NCBI RefSeq assembly: GCF_000374425.1
Contig: NZ_KB894359.1
Location: 62,001-126,000, forward strand
From: Acinetobacter tjernbergiae DSM 14971 = CIP 107465
Lineage (GTDB): Bacteria > Pseudomonadota > Gammaproteobacteria > Pseudomonadales > Moraxellaceae
Length of the DNA: 64,000 nt
Direction: 5' to 3'
The translations under genes were made by a program, and so were the position numbers. Under the pieces are notes generated by a model that was given only the letters and a program-made list of their open reading frames with translations, was not told the origin of the DNA and searched no databases. Positions within the stretch are counted from its first letter, which is position 1; every line of letters starts with the position of its first letter. Below, piece by piece: positions 27,806 through 36,802 of the stretch.

Positions 27806-28324
27806 TTAACGATTGTTTTCGTCTTCTTGACCATCTTCAAATTTAGTTTCGTTATCGAAGCCACCTTGATGACCGAAGCCACCTTGACCACCGAAGCCAC
27901 CTTGACCACCGAAGCCACCACCTTGACCACCGAAGCCACCTTGACCACCGAAGCCACCTTGACCACCGAAGCCACCTTGACCACCAAAGCCACCACCTTG
28001 ACCACCACCAAAGCCGCCACCTTGACCACCGAAGCCGCCAGTAGCACCTTGACCACCGAAGCCGCCAGTAGTGCCTTGAGCTGGGAAGCCACCCGTAGTA
28101 CCTTGAGCACCAGCTGGACGTGGATTACGTGCAGGAACAACTGTAGAAATCGCGTGTTTATAAACCATTTGACTTACAGTGTTCTTCAACAAAACTACAT
28201 ATTGATCAAACGACTCAATATGCCCCTGCAATTTAATACCGTTCACAAGGAAAATAGAAACTGGAATACGTTCTTTACGGAGAGAATTTAAGAACGGATC
28301 TTGTAAAGTTTGACCTTTAGACAT
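27806..28324 (-). CDS. hfq: RNA chaperone Hfq with long glycine-rich C-terminal tail
   Basis: Hfq forms hexameric rings that pair small RNAs with mRNAs. Residues 1-66 are the normal Sm-like core ([34 protein letters not shown]). The next 90 residues consist of repeats of the type GGFGGQ, ending with an acidic tail ([13 protein letters not shown]). The total is 172 residues, versus about 80-100 in most bacteria. Long glycine-rich tails are known for Acinetobacter Hfq. The ATG at 28324 is used because the GGAG just upstream is its ribosome-binding site; an in-frame TTG upstream overlaps that site. It follows miaA by 90 bases, the classic miaA-hfq order. Confidence 0.96.
   Translation of the reverse strand: MSKGQTLQDPFLNSLRKERIPVSIFLVNGIKLQGHIESFDQYVVLLKNTVSQMVYKHAISTVVPARNPRPAGAQGTTGGFPAQGTTGGFGGQGATGGFGGQGGGFGGGQGGGFGGQGGFGGQGGFGGQGGFGGQGGGFGGQGGFGGQGGFGHQGGFDNETKFEDGQEDENNR
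27857..28126 (-). repeat. Tandem codon repeats encoding the Hfq FG-rich tail
   Basis: Imperfect tandem units of 15-21 bases, each encoding Phe-Gly-Gly-Gln-Gly-Gly variants, cover this stretch within hfq. Units differ by one or two Gly codons, so repeat number can vary by slippage or recombination while keeping frame. Confidence 0.85.
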
Positions 28325-28414
28325 TTTTAACTCCAAAAATTTTTAAATCAGCGCAAAAAAACTATCTTTATTTTTCAACTAAAAATTATAAAAAGACAGC
28401 TTGCGAATTTTGCT

Positions 28415-29359
28415 TTATCCAAAGAAGTTTCGCAAGTCTTCTTTCGCCTGCTTTATCGTCACATAAGTTTTAAAATCGTGTGTTTCTTGCAAAGAACGTA
28501 ACCAAGTGTATTGACGTTTGGCTAGTTGCCGTGTCGCAAATAGTGCCTTGTTCTCCATTTCTACTTTTTTTTCGAGACTTAAGTCGCTTTTTAATAAAAA
28601 ATCTAAAGCTTGGCGATAACCTACTGACCTCATTGAGGGTAAATTCTCATTTAAATCGTAATTTTTAATTAATTCCTCTACTTCATTTAAAAAACCAATA
28701 CTCCACATCTTGCTTAATCTTTGCTCAATGCGTTGATGTAATTCTAACCGATCTGGCATGAGCGCGTAATTATGAAATGTGTAACGATATGGTTGGTTTT
28801 TAGGCTGTTCAGCTTGTAATTTTGTTATTGGTTCGCCTGTAATGCGATATACCTCTAACGCTCGAATGATTCTTTGCTTATCAGAAACCTTAAATTTCTC
28901 ACCAGCAACAGGATCAACCGCAACCAATTCCTCATAAACAGCTTGCCAGCCTTCTTGTTCAGCTTTTGCAATAATTGCATCACGTATGCTTTGATCAGCA
29001 TTTGGCAAATTATCAGCAAGCCCTTCAAGCAACGATTTAAAATATAGCATAGTTCCACCAACCAAAATTGGTGTTTTTCCTCGCGAATGCATATCATCAA
29101 TCAATGGACAAACATCTTCAACAAATTGTGCTGCTGAATACACCTCTAGTGGCGTAATAATATCAATTAAATGATGCGGATATTGTGCTTGCTCTTCTTC
29201 AGTGGGCTTCGCAGTTCCGATATCCATGTCTTTATAGACTAAAGCTGAATCCACAGAAATCAGTTCAAAATTACCACGCTCATAAAGTTCACATGCCAAT
29301 GCGGTCTTACCACTTGCGGTAGGCCCCATTAAATTGATGACGGGCAATTGATTTGACAT
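28415..29359 (-). CDS. miaA: tRNA dimethylallyltransferase
   Basis: Transfers a dimethylallyl group to N6 of A37 in tRNAs that read UNN codons. The 314-residue protein has the P-loop [14 protein letters not shown] (from residue 12), the conserved [17 protein letters not shown] stretch and the tRNA-binding element [15 protein letters not shown] near 275-290. Length and motifs are standard. It starts 6 bases after the mutL stop and precedes hfq, so it is part of the tsaE-mutL-miaA-hfq cluster conserved in many gammaproteobacteria. Confidence 0.96.
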   Translation of the reverse strand: MSNQLPVINLMGPTASGKTALACELYERGNFELISVDSALVYKDMDIGTAKPTEEEQAQYPHHLIDIITPLEVYSAAQFVEDVCPLIDDMHSRGKTPILVGGTMLYFKSLLEGLADNLPNADQSIRDAIIAKAEQEGWQAVYEELVAVDPVAGEKFKVSDKQRIIRALEVYRITGEPITKLQAEQPKNQPYRYTFHNYALMPDRLELHQRIEQRLSKMWSIGFLNEVEELIKNYDLNENLPSMRSVGYRQALDFLLKSDLSLEKKVEMENKALFATRQLAKRQYTWLRSLQETHDFKTYVTIKQAKEDLRNFFG

Positions 29360-29365
29360 GTAAAA

Positions 29366-31354
29366 CTACTCTCCTCGAGCAAATAATTTATCTAATTGAT
29401 GTAATGGAAATGCACGCCAAGTTGGACGCCCATGATTACATTGGCTCGCAAACTCAGTTTGTTCCATTTGACGCAATAAAGCATTCATTTCGGATAGACT
29501 TAACTGGCGATGTGCACGTACTGCACCATGACATGCCATCCCCGCTAATAGTTCATCACGTTTTTGCAATAAACCTCTCGCTTCATCATTCGGGTCAAGA
29601 TCATTTAACAATTCAGGAATTAAACGACCAAAATCTGCTTTGTGCAAAATCGCAGGCACGCCACGAACAACCACCTGCTCATCACCATACTGATCAATTT
29701 CCAATCCTAAACGTTGCAATTGTGCCTGCAACTCCTCAACACGGGTGGCTTGCATTCGTGTGATTGACACTATTTTTGGAATCAGTAATTGTTGTGACGT
29801 CCAGAATTCTGGTTTATCCCATGCAGCTTTCATTTGTTGTAGCAAAATACGCTCATGCGCTGCATGCATATCGACAATAATCAAACCTTCGGTATTTTGC
29901 GCCAAAACATAAATACCATGAAGCTGAGCAATTGCGATGCCTAATGGAAATTCATCAACACGAGAAGGGATCGTTTGATCATCTATTGCCCCCTCTTTAT
30001 CAAAGGGGTGAGCTGCGGTTGTAGCAACGTAAGGAATTTGCTCATCACGCAAAGGTGCTAAATAAGTTTTGAGTGCATTATTTAGTTGTGCCGTACCATT
30101 ATAATGAGGTTGTTGTGGGACTGAATGATATTGTACTGCTTGTGGACGACTATGATTAAAGTCCGTCAATAAATCTGTTGATATTTCTACTTGCTGATTG
30201 GCTTGCGGCTCAGACTCTACAATTGCACGATGTAAATTAAATTGTTCTTGGTATTTCGGTTGTGGCTGATAATTAAAATGCTCTGTCGCGGCATCATCCA
30301 TTTTCATGGCTTGGGCTAAATCAGTACTTGCTGTTTGAAATTGCGACAATGTTGCTTTAGCATAATGACGTACAAACTCATGCACTTCACGTTGATTTAA
30401 AAAGCGAATTTCATGTTTGGTTGGATGTACATTGACATCGATATTTTCAGGGTCAACTTCTAAAAACAGCAAATAAGATGAATGTTGATGCCCATGCAAA
30501 ATGCCTTCATAGGCCATACGCAAAGCATGTGAAATGGTTTTATCCTTGACAATACGACCATTCACATAGACATACTGCATGTCCGCCTGCGCACGTGCAT
30601 CTGAAGGATGCCCCAACCAACCAGACAAACGCATATTAATACTTTCAGCATCAATCCAATATGCATTTTGGATAAATGCTTGACCCAATAATTGTTGCAC
30701 TCGTTGATAACGTAATTCACCACTATCTGCGATGGGTAAATTCAAACGAATATTATCATTATGTTCGAGTACAAAACGGATTTCAAAATGAGTCAAAGCC
30801 AAACGGCGAACGATTTCTTCAATATGACCAAATTCTGTGCTTGGTTTTTTTAAAAATTTACGGCGAGCGGGGACATTAAAAAATAAGTCCTGCACACGAA
30901 TATGTGTCCCTTTTTGTGCTGCAACAGCCTGTATTTGCTGATGATCAAAAGCCGTTCCATTGACTTCAACTTGATAGCCGATACCCTGCTCATCTTGACT
31001 ACTGGTCAACGTTAAACGAGACACGGCAGCAATCGAAGCCAATGCTTCCCCACGAAATCCTAAACTGACAATCGCATGTAGATCTTCAGCAGTTTGAATT
31101 TTACTCGTCGCATGACGCATCACGGCTAATGGTAAGTCTTCAGCATGAATACCATGACCATTATCAATGATTTCAATCAGTGTTGAACCACCTTGTGCCA
31201 CCCGAATAATCAGTTCGGTTGCCCCAGCATCAATCGCGTTTTCCAATAACTCTTTAACCACTGAAGACGGACGTTCAATGACCTCGCCTGCTGCAATTTG
31301 GTTAGCTAAGGCTGCATCAAGTGTATGAATACGACGAGTTGAATCATGCACCAT
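29366..31354 (-). CDS. mutL: DNA mismatch repair protein MutL
   Basis: Couples MutS mismatch recognition to downstream strand incision. The 662-residue protein has the GHKL ATPase motifs near the N-terminus: ENAIDAGAT (about 38-46), DNGHGI and [10 protein letters not shown]. The ATPase/transducer part runs to about 335 and the dimerisation domain covers about 465-662. The variable linker (340-465) contains the in-frame palindrome noted at 29989-30008. The start overlaps the end of tsaE by 11 bases. The C-terminal domain shows no obvious DQHAx2Ex4E endonuclease motif ([12 protein letters not shown] is present instead), so intrinsic endonuclease activity is uncertain. Confidence 0.95.
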   Translation of the reverse strand: MVHDSTRRIHTLDAALANQIAAGEVIERPSSVVKELLENAIDAGATELIIRVAQGGSTLIEIIDNGHGIHAEDLPLAVMRHATSKIQTAEDLHAIVSLGFRGEALASIAAVSRLTLTSSQDEQGIGYQVEVNGTAFDHQQIQAVAAQKGTHIRVQDLFFNVPARRKFLKKPSTEFGHIEEIVRRLALTHFEIRFVLEHNDNIRLNLPIADSGELRYQRVQQLLGQAFIQNAYWIDAESINMRLSGWLGHPSDARAQADMQYVYVNGRIVKDKTISHALRMAYEGILHGHQHSSYLLFLEVDPENIDVNVHPTKHEIRFLNQREVHEFVRHYAKATLSQFQTASTDLAQAMKMDDAATEHFNYQPQPKYQEQFNLHRAIVESEPQANQQVEISTDLLTDFNHSRPQAVQYHSVPQQPHYNGTAQLNNALKTYLAPLRDEQIPYVATTAAHPFDKEGAIDDQTIPSRVDEFPLGIAIAQLHGIYVLAQNTEGLIIVDMHAAHERILLQQMKAAWDKPEFWTSQQLLIPKIVSITRMQATRVEELQAQLQRLGLEIDQYGDEQVVVRGVPAILHKADFGRLIPELLNDLDPNDEARGLLQKRDELLAGMACHGAVRAHRQLSLSEMNALLRQMEQTEFASQCNHGRPTWRAFPLHQLDKLFARGE
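29989..30008. repeat. Degenerate palindromic repeat inside the mutL linker
   Basis: The CCCCCTCTTT-ATC-AAAGGGG type sequence resembles the hairpins at 25303-25322 and 52793-52813 with one or two bases lost. It encodes part of [11 protein letters not shown] (about residues 446-456), in the flexible linker of MutL. Confidence 0.5.
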
Positions 31355-31820
31355 TCAATTGTTCCTGCAAAATTTGAGCTAAAGGTTCAGATGACGTGGT
31401 CAATGTCACGAATCGAGTTAACTCATCGTCTGATTTTTGAATATCAATGATTACATCGGCTTGAGGAATTTCATCCCCACCTTTCGATGGCCATTCAAAT
31501 AAAAATAAAGCATCAGGTGTTTCTAAATAGTCACGGATTCCCATCAACTCTAATTCATAGGGATCATCTAAACGATATAAGTCGAAATGGAAAATTTCTT
31601 TGCCTTGAATGGTATAGGGTTCAACCAAGGTATAAGTTGGACTTTTTACTGAACCTTGATGCCCAAGATGTTGTAGAAAATAACGCGTAAATGTCGTTTT
31701 TCCAGCCCCTAAATCACCAATCAAATATATAATGCCTGAATGCACTTGTTGTGAAAGCACTTGCGAAAAATATTGAGTGTCTTGTTCATGATTTAAAGTA
31801 AATTTCACTGAATATGACAT
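31344..31820 (-). CDS. tsaE: tRNA N6-threonylcarbamoyladenosine synthesis ATPase TsaE
   Basis: P-loop ATPase that works with TsaB and TsaD to attach threonylcarbamoyl to A37 of ANN-decoding tRNAs. The 158-residue protein contains the Walker [13 protein letters not shown] near residue 36, the [11 protein letters not shown] switch region and HFDLYRL with the usual Asp. The C-terminal LFEWP motif is also characteristic. It is the first gene of a leftward cluster and overlaps mutL by 11 bases. It shares a 120-base divergent region with the small Cys-containing gene. Confidence 0.95.
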   Translation of the reverse strand: MSYSVKFTLNHEQDTQYFSQVLSQQVHSGIIYLIGDLGAGKTTFTRYFLQHLGHQGSVKSPTYTLVEPYTIQGKEIFHFDLYRLDDPYELELMGIRDYLETPDALFLFEWPSKGGDEIPQADVIIDIQKSDDELTRFVTLTTSSEPLAQILQEQLNGA

Positions 31821-31940
31821 GGCAAATAGAACAAAATTGGGATGCTGACTATGATAACATTGCCCTGAGGTAAAGCCTAATCTATGGAAAGAAGTTGATT
31901 CTTTTTAATGCAATCATGAGCTAAATATTAAAGGATAGAA

Positions 31941-32231
31941 ATGTCTTCTGAATCTTTATTTATACATTGCGAATGTCATGGTCAAAATTATGCTGCTGTC
32001 GTATGCGGACATTTGATTCAAAATAACAATAATTATCCTCTGGGTTTTATTGAAAATGTTTCTACCCCAACGAATCCACAAGGCTGGTGTTTGGCATGTG
32101 AATATGTTTTTACTCAGGAGAATGGTATGACAGATTCATTCCATAACTTTAATAATATGGCTGTTGTCTGTACTCAATGCTATCAGGAGATAAAAACTAA
32201 ACACGATATCTATAAAAATCAGCAATCTTAA
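31941..32231 (+). CDS. Small cysteine-containing hypothetical protein
   Basis: A 96-residue soluble protein. Four short Cys motifs are visible: CEC near residue 9, VCG near 22, CLAC near 50 and CTQC near 79. The last two pairs look like zinc-binding knuckles. No catalytic motif or membrane segment was seen, and no family is recognised with confidence. It begins 120 bases from divergent tsaE, with an AAGGA site ahead of the ATG. The pseudouridine synthase gene follows 26 bases after its stop, so they may be transcribed together. Confidence 0.68.
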   Translation: MSSESLFIHCECHGQNYAAVVCGHLIQNNNNYPLGFIENVSTPTNPQGWCLACEYVFTQENGMTDSFHNFNNMAVVCTQCYQEIKTKHDIYKNQQS

Positions 32232-32257
32232 TAAACTTGACCACTTACTAACTAAAT

Positions 32258-33172
32258 ATGATTGATTCTACCGCATCTATCTTTTCTCCCCCCTTAATCA
32301 ACGGTGTCAGTGCCAGTAAAGTCTTTTTACCCCATGAAATTTCTGCACCTACCATTTTTGCTTATCTTTGCCAACACTTTCCACATATTCAATCAAGCGA
32401 ATGGCAACAACGTTTTAGCGATGAATTAATCTATGCTGCGAACGGTGAAAAATTAAAAATAGACAGTATCTATACGCCCAATAGCCATATTTTTTATTAT
32501 CGTTTCCTAGCTCAAGAAATCCATGTGCCCTTTCAGCATGAGATTTTATACGAAAATGAACATTTACTCGTCGTTGATAAACCCCACTTTCTGACAATGA
32601 CACCGACAGGACAATACGTTCAAGAAACATTACTCGTCCGCTTAAAGAAACAAACAGGCTATGAAGAACTGACTCCAATCCACAGATTAGATCGAGAAAC
32701 AGCCGGTGTCGTTTTATTCTGTAAAAAACCAGAATGTAGAGGGATATACCAACAGCTTTTTGCCGATCGAAAAGTACAAAAAATCTATCATGCGATTGCT
32801 GCTTATCGTTCTGAAATCATTTTTCCACAAACTTTACAATTGCATATGGAAAAAGGAAATCCTTTCTACACCATGCAAACTAATGCTGAAAAAGCTCAAA
32901 ATACGGAAACATTCATCGAGCTACTTGAGCACAACCAACAACATGCGAAATATCGACTTCAACCTAAAACAGGGAAACAGCATCAATTACGTGTACACCT
33001 TAATTATTTAGGTCTCCCGATTTTAAATGACCCCTTTTATCCAATGGTGGCGCATAAAGCTGATGATGACTTTAGCCAACCGCTACAATTATTAGCAAAG
33101 GAAATTTATTTTATAGATCCGATTCTAAATCAAGGAATGTGCTTTAGTTCTAATTTTGAACTTACATTGTAA
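32258..33172 (+). CDS. RluA-family pseudouridine synthase
   Basis: Converts uridine to pseudouridine in rRNA or tRNA. The 304-residue protein has the RluA catalytic motif HRLDRETAG with Asp145, preceded by the VVDKPHFLTM element (about 105-114), and the C-terminal LQPKTGKQHQLRVHL motif. The N-terminal 90 residues could be a degenerate S4-like RNA-binding part. The substrate cannot be named: RluA, RluC, RluD and TruC share these motifs, and this sequence matches none clearly. It may be co-transcribed with the small gene just upstream. Confidence 0.9.
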   Translation: MIDSTASIFSPPLINGVSASKVFLPHEISAPTIFAYLCQHFPHIQSSEWQQRFSDELIYAANGEKLKIDSIYTPNSHIFYYRFLAQEIHVPFQHEILYENEHLLVVDKPHFLTMTPTGQYVQETLLVRLKKQTGYEELTPIHRLDRETAGVVLFCKKPECRGIYQQLFADRKVQKIYHAIAAYRSEIIFPQTLQLHMEKGNPFYTMQTNAEKAQNTETFIELLEHNQQHAKYRLQPKTGKQHQLRVHLNYLGLPILNDPFYPMVAHKADDDFSQPLQLLAKEIYFIDPILNQGMCFSSNFELTL

Positions 33173-33280
33173 ATACAGCGTAATGACAAAAAATCTATTT
33201 TTCACTTCAAAAATATTGAAATTACATTGCAATGGTTTAGAATACATGACGATAATTAAAAATATTTGGTCTTATTCTGT

Positions 33281-33589
33281 ATGCGAAAAACAGAAGTTTA
33301 TCAGGTTCGCCTCGATTCACAGGAAAAAAAACAGGCTTTTGCCGTTTTTAAGCAGCTCGGCATATCCCCTGCTCAAGCCGTTCGTCTTTTCTTTAAGCAG
33401 GTCGTTCTGACGAAGTCAATCCCGTTTGCAATTGAAAACCAAAACATCAATATGGAGCAGTTACTTAAACTTCGTAAATCTAAAAATGCCGCAGCAAACG
33501 AAAATCCATCCGCAATTGATATAGAAGATGATCACGAAGATTTATTTGAAGAGCTGAATGCACTTTTAGGTGAAAGTGACAAAAGTTAA
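33281..33589 (+). CDS. RelB/DinJ-like antitoxin, no adjacent toxin
   Basis: A 102-residue protein from the ATG at 33281; an in-frame TTG five codons upstream is less likely. The first 55 residues fit a RelB/DinJ-type ribbon-helix-helix: a beta strand (VYQVRLDSQEK), a helix and a second helix after GISPAQAVRLFFKQV, ending SIPF as in DinJ. The C-terminal 45 residues are acidic (DIEDDHEDLFEELN), where antitoxins normally wrap their toxin. No RelE/YafQ-type toxin gene lies on either side: upstream is a pseudouridine synthase and downstream a GNAT gene after a 98-base gap. It may be a solitary antitoxin or a stand-alone regulator. Confidence 0.72.
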   Translation: MRKTEVYQVRLDSQEKKQAFAVFKQLGISPAQAVRLFFKQVVLTKSIPFAIENQNINMEQLLKLRKSKNAAANENPSAIDIEDDHEDLFEELNALLGESDKS

Positions 33590-33687
33590 CAATGTTGCAT
33601 TTATAAACAAGTTTTTATTTTTTAAGCTGAATTTTTTTCGTTATCCTGACAGTTCAAATACAATTATAAATGTAAGGATCAACAAGA

Positions 33688-34131
33688 ATGATTGTTAAAC
33701 GAGCAATAAAGGAAGATCTCCATCAGCTTGCTGTCTTATTTGATGAATATCGCCAATTCTATGGGGCATCATCAAATATTGAACAATCTTATCAATTTTT
33801 AAAACATCGTTTCGATAATAAAGATAGCGTCATTTTCATTCATCTTAAAGACGATGATTTCACTGGTTTTGTTTTACTTTATCTCGCATTTTCCTCTGTT
33901 GCTTGTGAAACGTATTACATTTTGGATGATGTCTATGTCACACCCTCTTATCGCAAACAAGGCTCTGCAAAACAATTGATTGATACTGCCATTCTTTTTG
34001 CACGTCACGATAATGCTCAGCGGATTAGCCTTGAAACACAGAAGAATAATTACCAATCACACCAACTCTATGAGCAAATGGGCTTTATTCGTGATGATGA
34101 ATTCAAGACCTTTCATTGCTTCTTAAAGTAA
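33688..34131 (+). CDS. GNAT-family N-acetyltransferase
   Basis: A 147-residue acetyltransferase of the GNAT fold. The acetyl-CoA binding motif A is visible in DVYVTPSYRKQGSAKQL (about 88-104), followed by the C-terminal LYEQMGFIRDDEF element. It should transfer an acetyl group to a small-molecule or protein amine; the substrate is unknown. It has a good AAGGATC site upstream. Its stop codon abuts that of the convergent rRNA pseudouridine synthase gene with no base between, so transcripts probably overlap. Pairing with the antitoxin-like gene upstream as a toxin is conceivable but not supported by family knowledge. Confidence 0.87.
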   Translation: MIVKRAIKEDLHQLAVLFDEYRQFYGASSNIEQSYQFLKHRFDNKDSVIFIHLKDDDFTGFVLLYLAFSSVACETYYILDDVYVTPSYRKQGSAKQLIDTAILFARHDNAQRISLETQKNNYQSHQLYEQMGFIRDDEFKTFHCFLK

Positions 34132-34845
34132 TCATTCATCCAAAGCAATATTTTGACTCAGCTGTTTTTGTGAAGGTGTTAAATAGATCCACTCACCTTC
34201 TTTTAATTCAGGAAGTTCTAGTAAACCGATTTGATGTCGATGCAAAACTTCAACCTTATTACCGACCGCAGCCAACATACGTTTGACTTGATGATAAACG
34301 CCTTGATGAATCGTCATCGCCAATTGATGTGTTGAAAATAGTTGAACATTGGTGGCAGCATAGATACCTTTTTCATTACGTAATTCAACCCCTTGTTCTA
34401 AAGCCATTTTCTGTTCAGGCATGATCGGATCAGCAGTGGTCACATGATACACTTTAGGGACGTGTTTTCGTGGATTGGTTAATGCTTGTAAATATTGACC
34501 ATCATCCGTTAACAGCAATAACCCTGTTGTATCTTGGTCTAAACGTCCAACACACTGAATACCTCGATGAATCAAAATTTCAGGCAATAAACTAAATACA
34601 CTTTTATGATGTGTTGCCTGATGTGAGCATTCATAACCTTGCGGTTTATTTAAAACAATATAGATATGCTCTCGATATTGGTATTCATCACCAAACACCT
34701 GAAAGCAAAGCTGTTCCGTATTAATATTTTGCTTAGGATTGTTACAAACCTGATTTTCGATTTGCACAAAACCATTTTTAATTAACTGCTGGCAATACTT
34801 ACGTGAACCAAAGCCCTGAGATTGCAAAATTTTTTCCAGCAGCAT
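34132..34845 (-). CDS. RsuA-family rRNA pseudouridine synthase
   Basis: A 237-residue pseudouridine synthase of the RsuA/RluB/E/F family, which modifies 16S or 23S rRNA. An S4 RNA-binding domain (LLEKILQSQGFGSRKYCQQLI, residues 2-22) precedes the catalytic domain with Asp103 in GRLDQDTTG. Length and S4 domain favour RsuA (16S position 516), but RluE-like activity cannot be excluded. The ATG at 34845 is preferred: the GAGG about 8 bases upstream is its ribosome-binding site, and an in-frame TTG upstream lies over that site. The gene converges on the GNAT gene. Confidence 0.9.
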   Translation of the reverse strand: MLLEKILQSQGFGSRKYCQQLIKNGFVQIENQVCNNPKQNINTEQLCFQVFGDEYQYREHIYIVLNKPQGYECSHQATHHKSVFSLLPEILIHRGIQCVGRLDQDTTGLLLLTDDGQYLQALTNPRKHVPKVYHVTTADPIMPEQKMALEQGVELRNEKGIYAATNVQLFSTHQLAMTIHQGVYHQVKRMLAAVGNKVEVLHRHQIGLLELPELKEGEWIYLTPSQKQLSQNIALDE

Positions 34846-35090
34846 AAATAAACCCTCACTCAAACTTGATCTATTCTACTCGATTCATCTCTTTTAAGTT
34901 GTTCCAAAAATCATCACTCTTTGTTTTTATAGTTTATTCATAATCCCTTCATTTGTAATAGAACACATACAAAACCATCATCAAACTCTCTCAATCCAAC
35001 TATTGCACTTCATATTTTCACTTAAAAATCTTGTTACATTTACCACAAGCAAAAGAATACTGTCCAAAAGAATGGATAAGGAGTTTCATC

Positions 35091-35609
35091 ATGAAATCGA
35101 ATATGTGGTTATGTGGCATTATCTTAGCAAGTTGTTCATCAGTGATGACTGTTACTCATGCAGATAATTCAACTCGTGTCGCAGCGACATCAGCTCTAGG
35201 TAGTGTTGTCGGTACAGCAATTGGGCAACAATTAGGTGGACAAACAGGAGCAATGATTGGCTCTGCAATTGGTGGAGCTGGCGGTGCAGCAGCATCAAGT
35301 AATAAACGTGACCGTACTGAAGCTGCAATTGGTGGTGGTTTAGGTGGAGCTGGTGGTTACACTGTAGGTCGTAATGTCGCTGGAACCAATGGTGGTTATA
35401 TTGGTGCTGCTTTAGGTGCAGCAGGCGGTGCGACTTTAGGTCAAAAAGTAGGACAAGATCGTGATGAAGATCGCCGCTACGAAAGTCGTCGTTCGTATGA
35501 TGATCGTCGTTATGAAAATCGCCGCTCTTATGATGAACGCCGCTACTACAATTCTCGCCATAATTATCGTCATGATAATGGCTATCATCGTGGTTGGTAT
35601 AAAGACTAA
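35091..35609 (+). CDS. Glycine-zipper envelope protein with Arg/Tyr-rich tail
   Basis: A 172-residue exported protein. The start at 35091 is clear from the AGGAG site; an upstream in-frame start lacks one. The N-terminus has a hydrophobic stretch with LASC (possible lipobox, Cys15) and also a possible type I cut after THA, so it may be lipidated or simply secreted. Residues about 34-125 carry Gly-zipper patterns (GSVVGTAIGQQLGGQTGAMIG and related), which pack in membranes. The last 50 residues are basic tandem repeats of the type RRYENRRSYDD. It is monocistronic with a strong terminator. Function unknown; glycine-zipper lipoproteins are often linked to envelope integrity. Confidence 0.82.
   Translation: MKSNMWLCGIILASCSSVMTVTHADNSTRVAATSALGSVVGTAIGQQLGGQTGAMIGSAIGGAGGAAASSNKRDRTEAAIGGGLGGAGGYTVGRNVAGTNGGYIGAALGAAGGATLGQKVGQDRDEDRRYESRRSYDDRRYENRRSYDERRYYNSRHNYRHDNGYHRGWYKD
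35472..35555 (+). repeat. 33-base tandem repeat in the glycine-zipper gene
   Basis: Two full in-frame units of 33 bases (35472-35504 and 35505-35537), each coding for an 11-residue RRY-x-x-RRSYD-x unit, and a third degenerate unit. Repeat number could vary between strains. Confidence 0.75.
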
Positions 35610-35637
35610 TAATCAAACAATATCGCTTACCCTTTTG

Positions 35638-35658
35638 GCGCCTTCGGGCGCTTTTTTT
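35638..35658 (+). terminator. Rho-independent terminator
   Basis: GC-rich 5-base stem closed by a stable TTCG tetraloop (35638-35651) followed by seven T. It lies 29 bases past the glycine-zipper gene. Confidence 0.92.
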
Positions 35659-35679
35659 GTTTTAATGAATTGACACATA

Positions 35680-35733
35680 ATATCGAACAAAAACGATATA
35701 CAAGATCAAATCAATATCGTATTATTTCGATAT
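35680..35733. promoter_or_regulatory. Duplicated palindromic operator before the flavin oxidoreductase gene
   Basis: Two identical inverted repeats, ATATCG-N8-CGATAT, occur at 35680-35699 and 35714-35733 with 34 bases between their starts. The spacer of the second contains TATTAT, a possible -10 element, and the second repeat ends 16 bases before the ATG. This arrangement suggests a repressor binding two sites over the promoter. The regulator is not encoded next to it in this window. Confidence 0.65.
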
Positions 35734-35749
35734 ATGGTTTTGAGAGTCA

Positions 35750-36754
35750 ATGATGAAATCACTACGCGATATAAAATTTTCTATTCTAGAATTAGCACCC
35801 GTCAGAGATGATAAAAGTATTGAGTTTTCACTTCGTCATGCACTAGAGCTTGCTCAATATGCTGAAAATCTAGGTTACGAACGTTTTTGGTTAGCCGAAC
35901 ATCACAATATGGATGGTATTGCCAGTTCAGCAACTGCTGTCCTGTTGGGATTTATTGCTGCACATACTCAGAAGATTCGTTTAGGTTCTGGCGGTATCAT
36001 GCTTCCTAACCATGCTCCACTCGTTGTCGCAGAACAATTCGGGACTTTAGCAACACTCTACCCAAACCGTTTTGAACTCGGTTTAGGTCGCGCACCTGGA
36101 ACTGATCCGCTCACCATGCGAGCATTACGTCGCGGTCGCCAAGAAACGGAGGAACAATTTCCCCAAGATGTGATGGAAATTTTACAATACTTCAAAGCAC
36201 CACAACCAAATCAGAAAATTATTGCGACTCCTGGACAAAATACGCATGTCCCTGTTTGGTTACTCGGTTCAAGTTTATTTAGCGCACAACTGGCGGCTAA
36301 GCTAGGACTTCCCTATTCTTTTGCCTCTCATTTCGCACCAAGAATGTTAGGACAAGCAATCGAAATTTATCGTGATAATTTCCAAGCATCTGAATATTTA
36401 GATAAACCTTATGTTTCAATGGGTGTACCCACTGTAGTCGCAGCAACCGATGATGAAGCACAATATTTAGCAACCAGTTCTTACCAACGAATTTTGAATC
36501 TGATTCGTGGGCATAGTTTAAAGCTAAAACCACCTATTGAATCGACGCAGGGTTTAGCAAGTAGTGCCGAACAAATGGCAATTCAGAATTTTTATGCTAT
36601 GGCACAAATCGGCTCACCAGAAACGGTTAAAACTGGGTTAAATAAAATTGCCAATCAATATGATGTTGATGAGTTTATCTTTACTTGTGATATTTATGAT
36701 ACGCAAAAACGTTTGGAAAACTTTAGTTTGTTGATGGATATTAAAAACAAATAA
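35750..36754 (+). CDS. LLM-class (luciferase-like) flavin-dependent oxidoreductase
   Basis: A 334-residue protein of the bacterial luciferase-like monooxygenase superfamily, TIM-barrel fold, using FMN or F420-type flavin. Characteristic stretches are [23 protein letters not shown] (about 43-66), the [24 protein letters not shown] block (about 80-103) and [21 protein letters not shown]. The length matches the single-subunit LuxA-like family rather than two-subunit luciferases. The substrate is unknown. Expression is probably controlled by the duplicated palindrome just upstream. Confidence 0.9.
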   Translation: MMKSLRDIKFSILELAPVRDDKSIEFSLRHALELAQYAENLGYERFWLAEHHNMDGIASSATAVLLGFIAAHTQKIRLGSGGIMLPNHAPLVVAEQFGTLATLYPNRFELGLGRAPGTDPLTMRALRRGRQETEEQFPQDVMEILQYFKAPQPNQKIIATPGQNTHVPVWLLGSSLFSAQLAAKLGLPYSFASHFAPRMLGQAIEIYRDNFQASEYLDKPYVSMGVPTVVAATDDEAQYLATSSYQRILNLIRGHSLKLKPPIESTQGLASSAEQMAIQNFYAMAQIGSPETVKTGLNKIANQYDVDEFIFTCDIYDTQKRLENFSLLMDIKNK

Positions 36755-36768
36755 TTTCACACTTTCTC

Positions 36769-36802
36769 AAGTAAGCATTGTTGGTAACGAGAATGCTTAC
36801 TT
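36769..36802. terminator. Inverted repeat at the convergent gene ends
   Basis: Eleven-base perfect arms (36769-36779 and 36792-36802) with a 12-base loop. The right arm includes the stop codon of the leftward gene. There is no T-run, so it may act as a weak terminator or 3' stabiliser. Confidence 0.5.

Noticed and set aside
27827..28291. Plus-strand ORF of 154 codons antisense to hfq, with a repetitive Thr/Glu/Ala/Leu protein
   Set aside because: It is the mirror image of the glycine-rich repeat codons of hfq. The Sm core, terminator and ribosome-binding site all support the minus-strand gene.
33688..34131. GNAT gene as a TacT-like toxin paired with the antitoxin-like gene upstream
   Set aside because: TacT/AtaT-type toxins pair with DUF1778 antitoxins, not DinJ-like ones, and the 98-base gap is too long for a typical toxin-antitoxin operon.
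35152..35616. Minus-strand ORF of 154 codons antisense to the glycine-zipper gene, His/Leu-rich
   Set aside because: It arises from the biased codon use of the opposite gene, has no ribosome-binding site and runs through that gene's stop.
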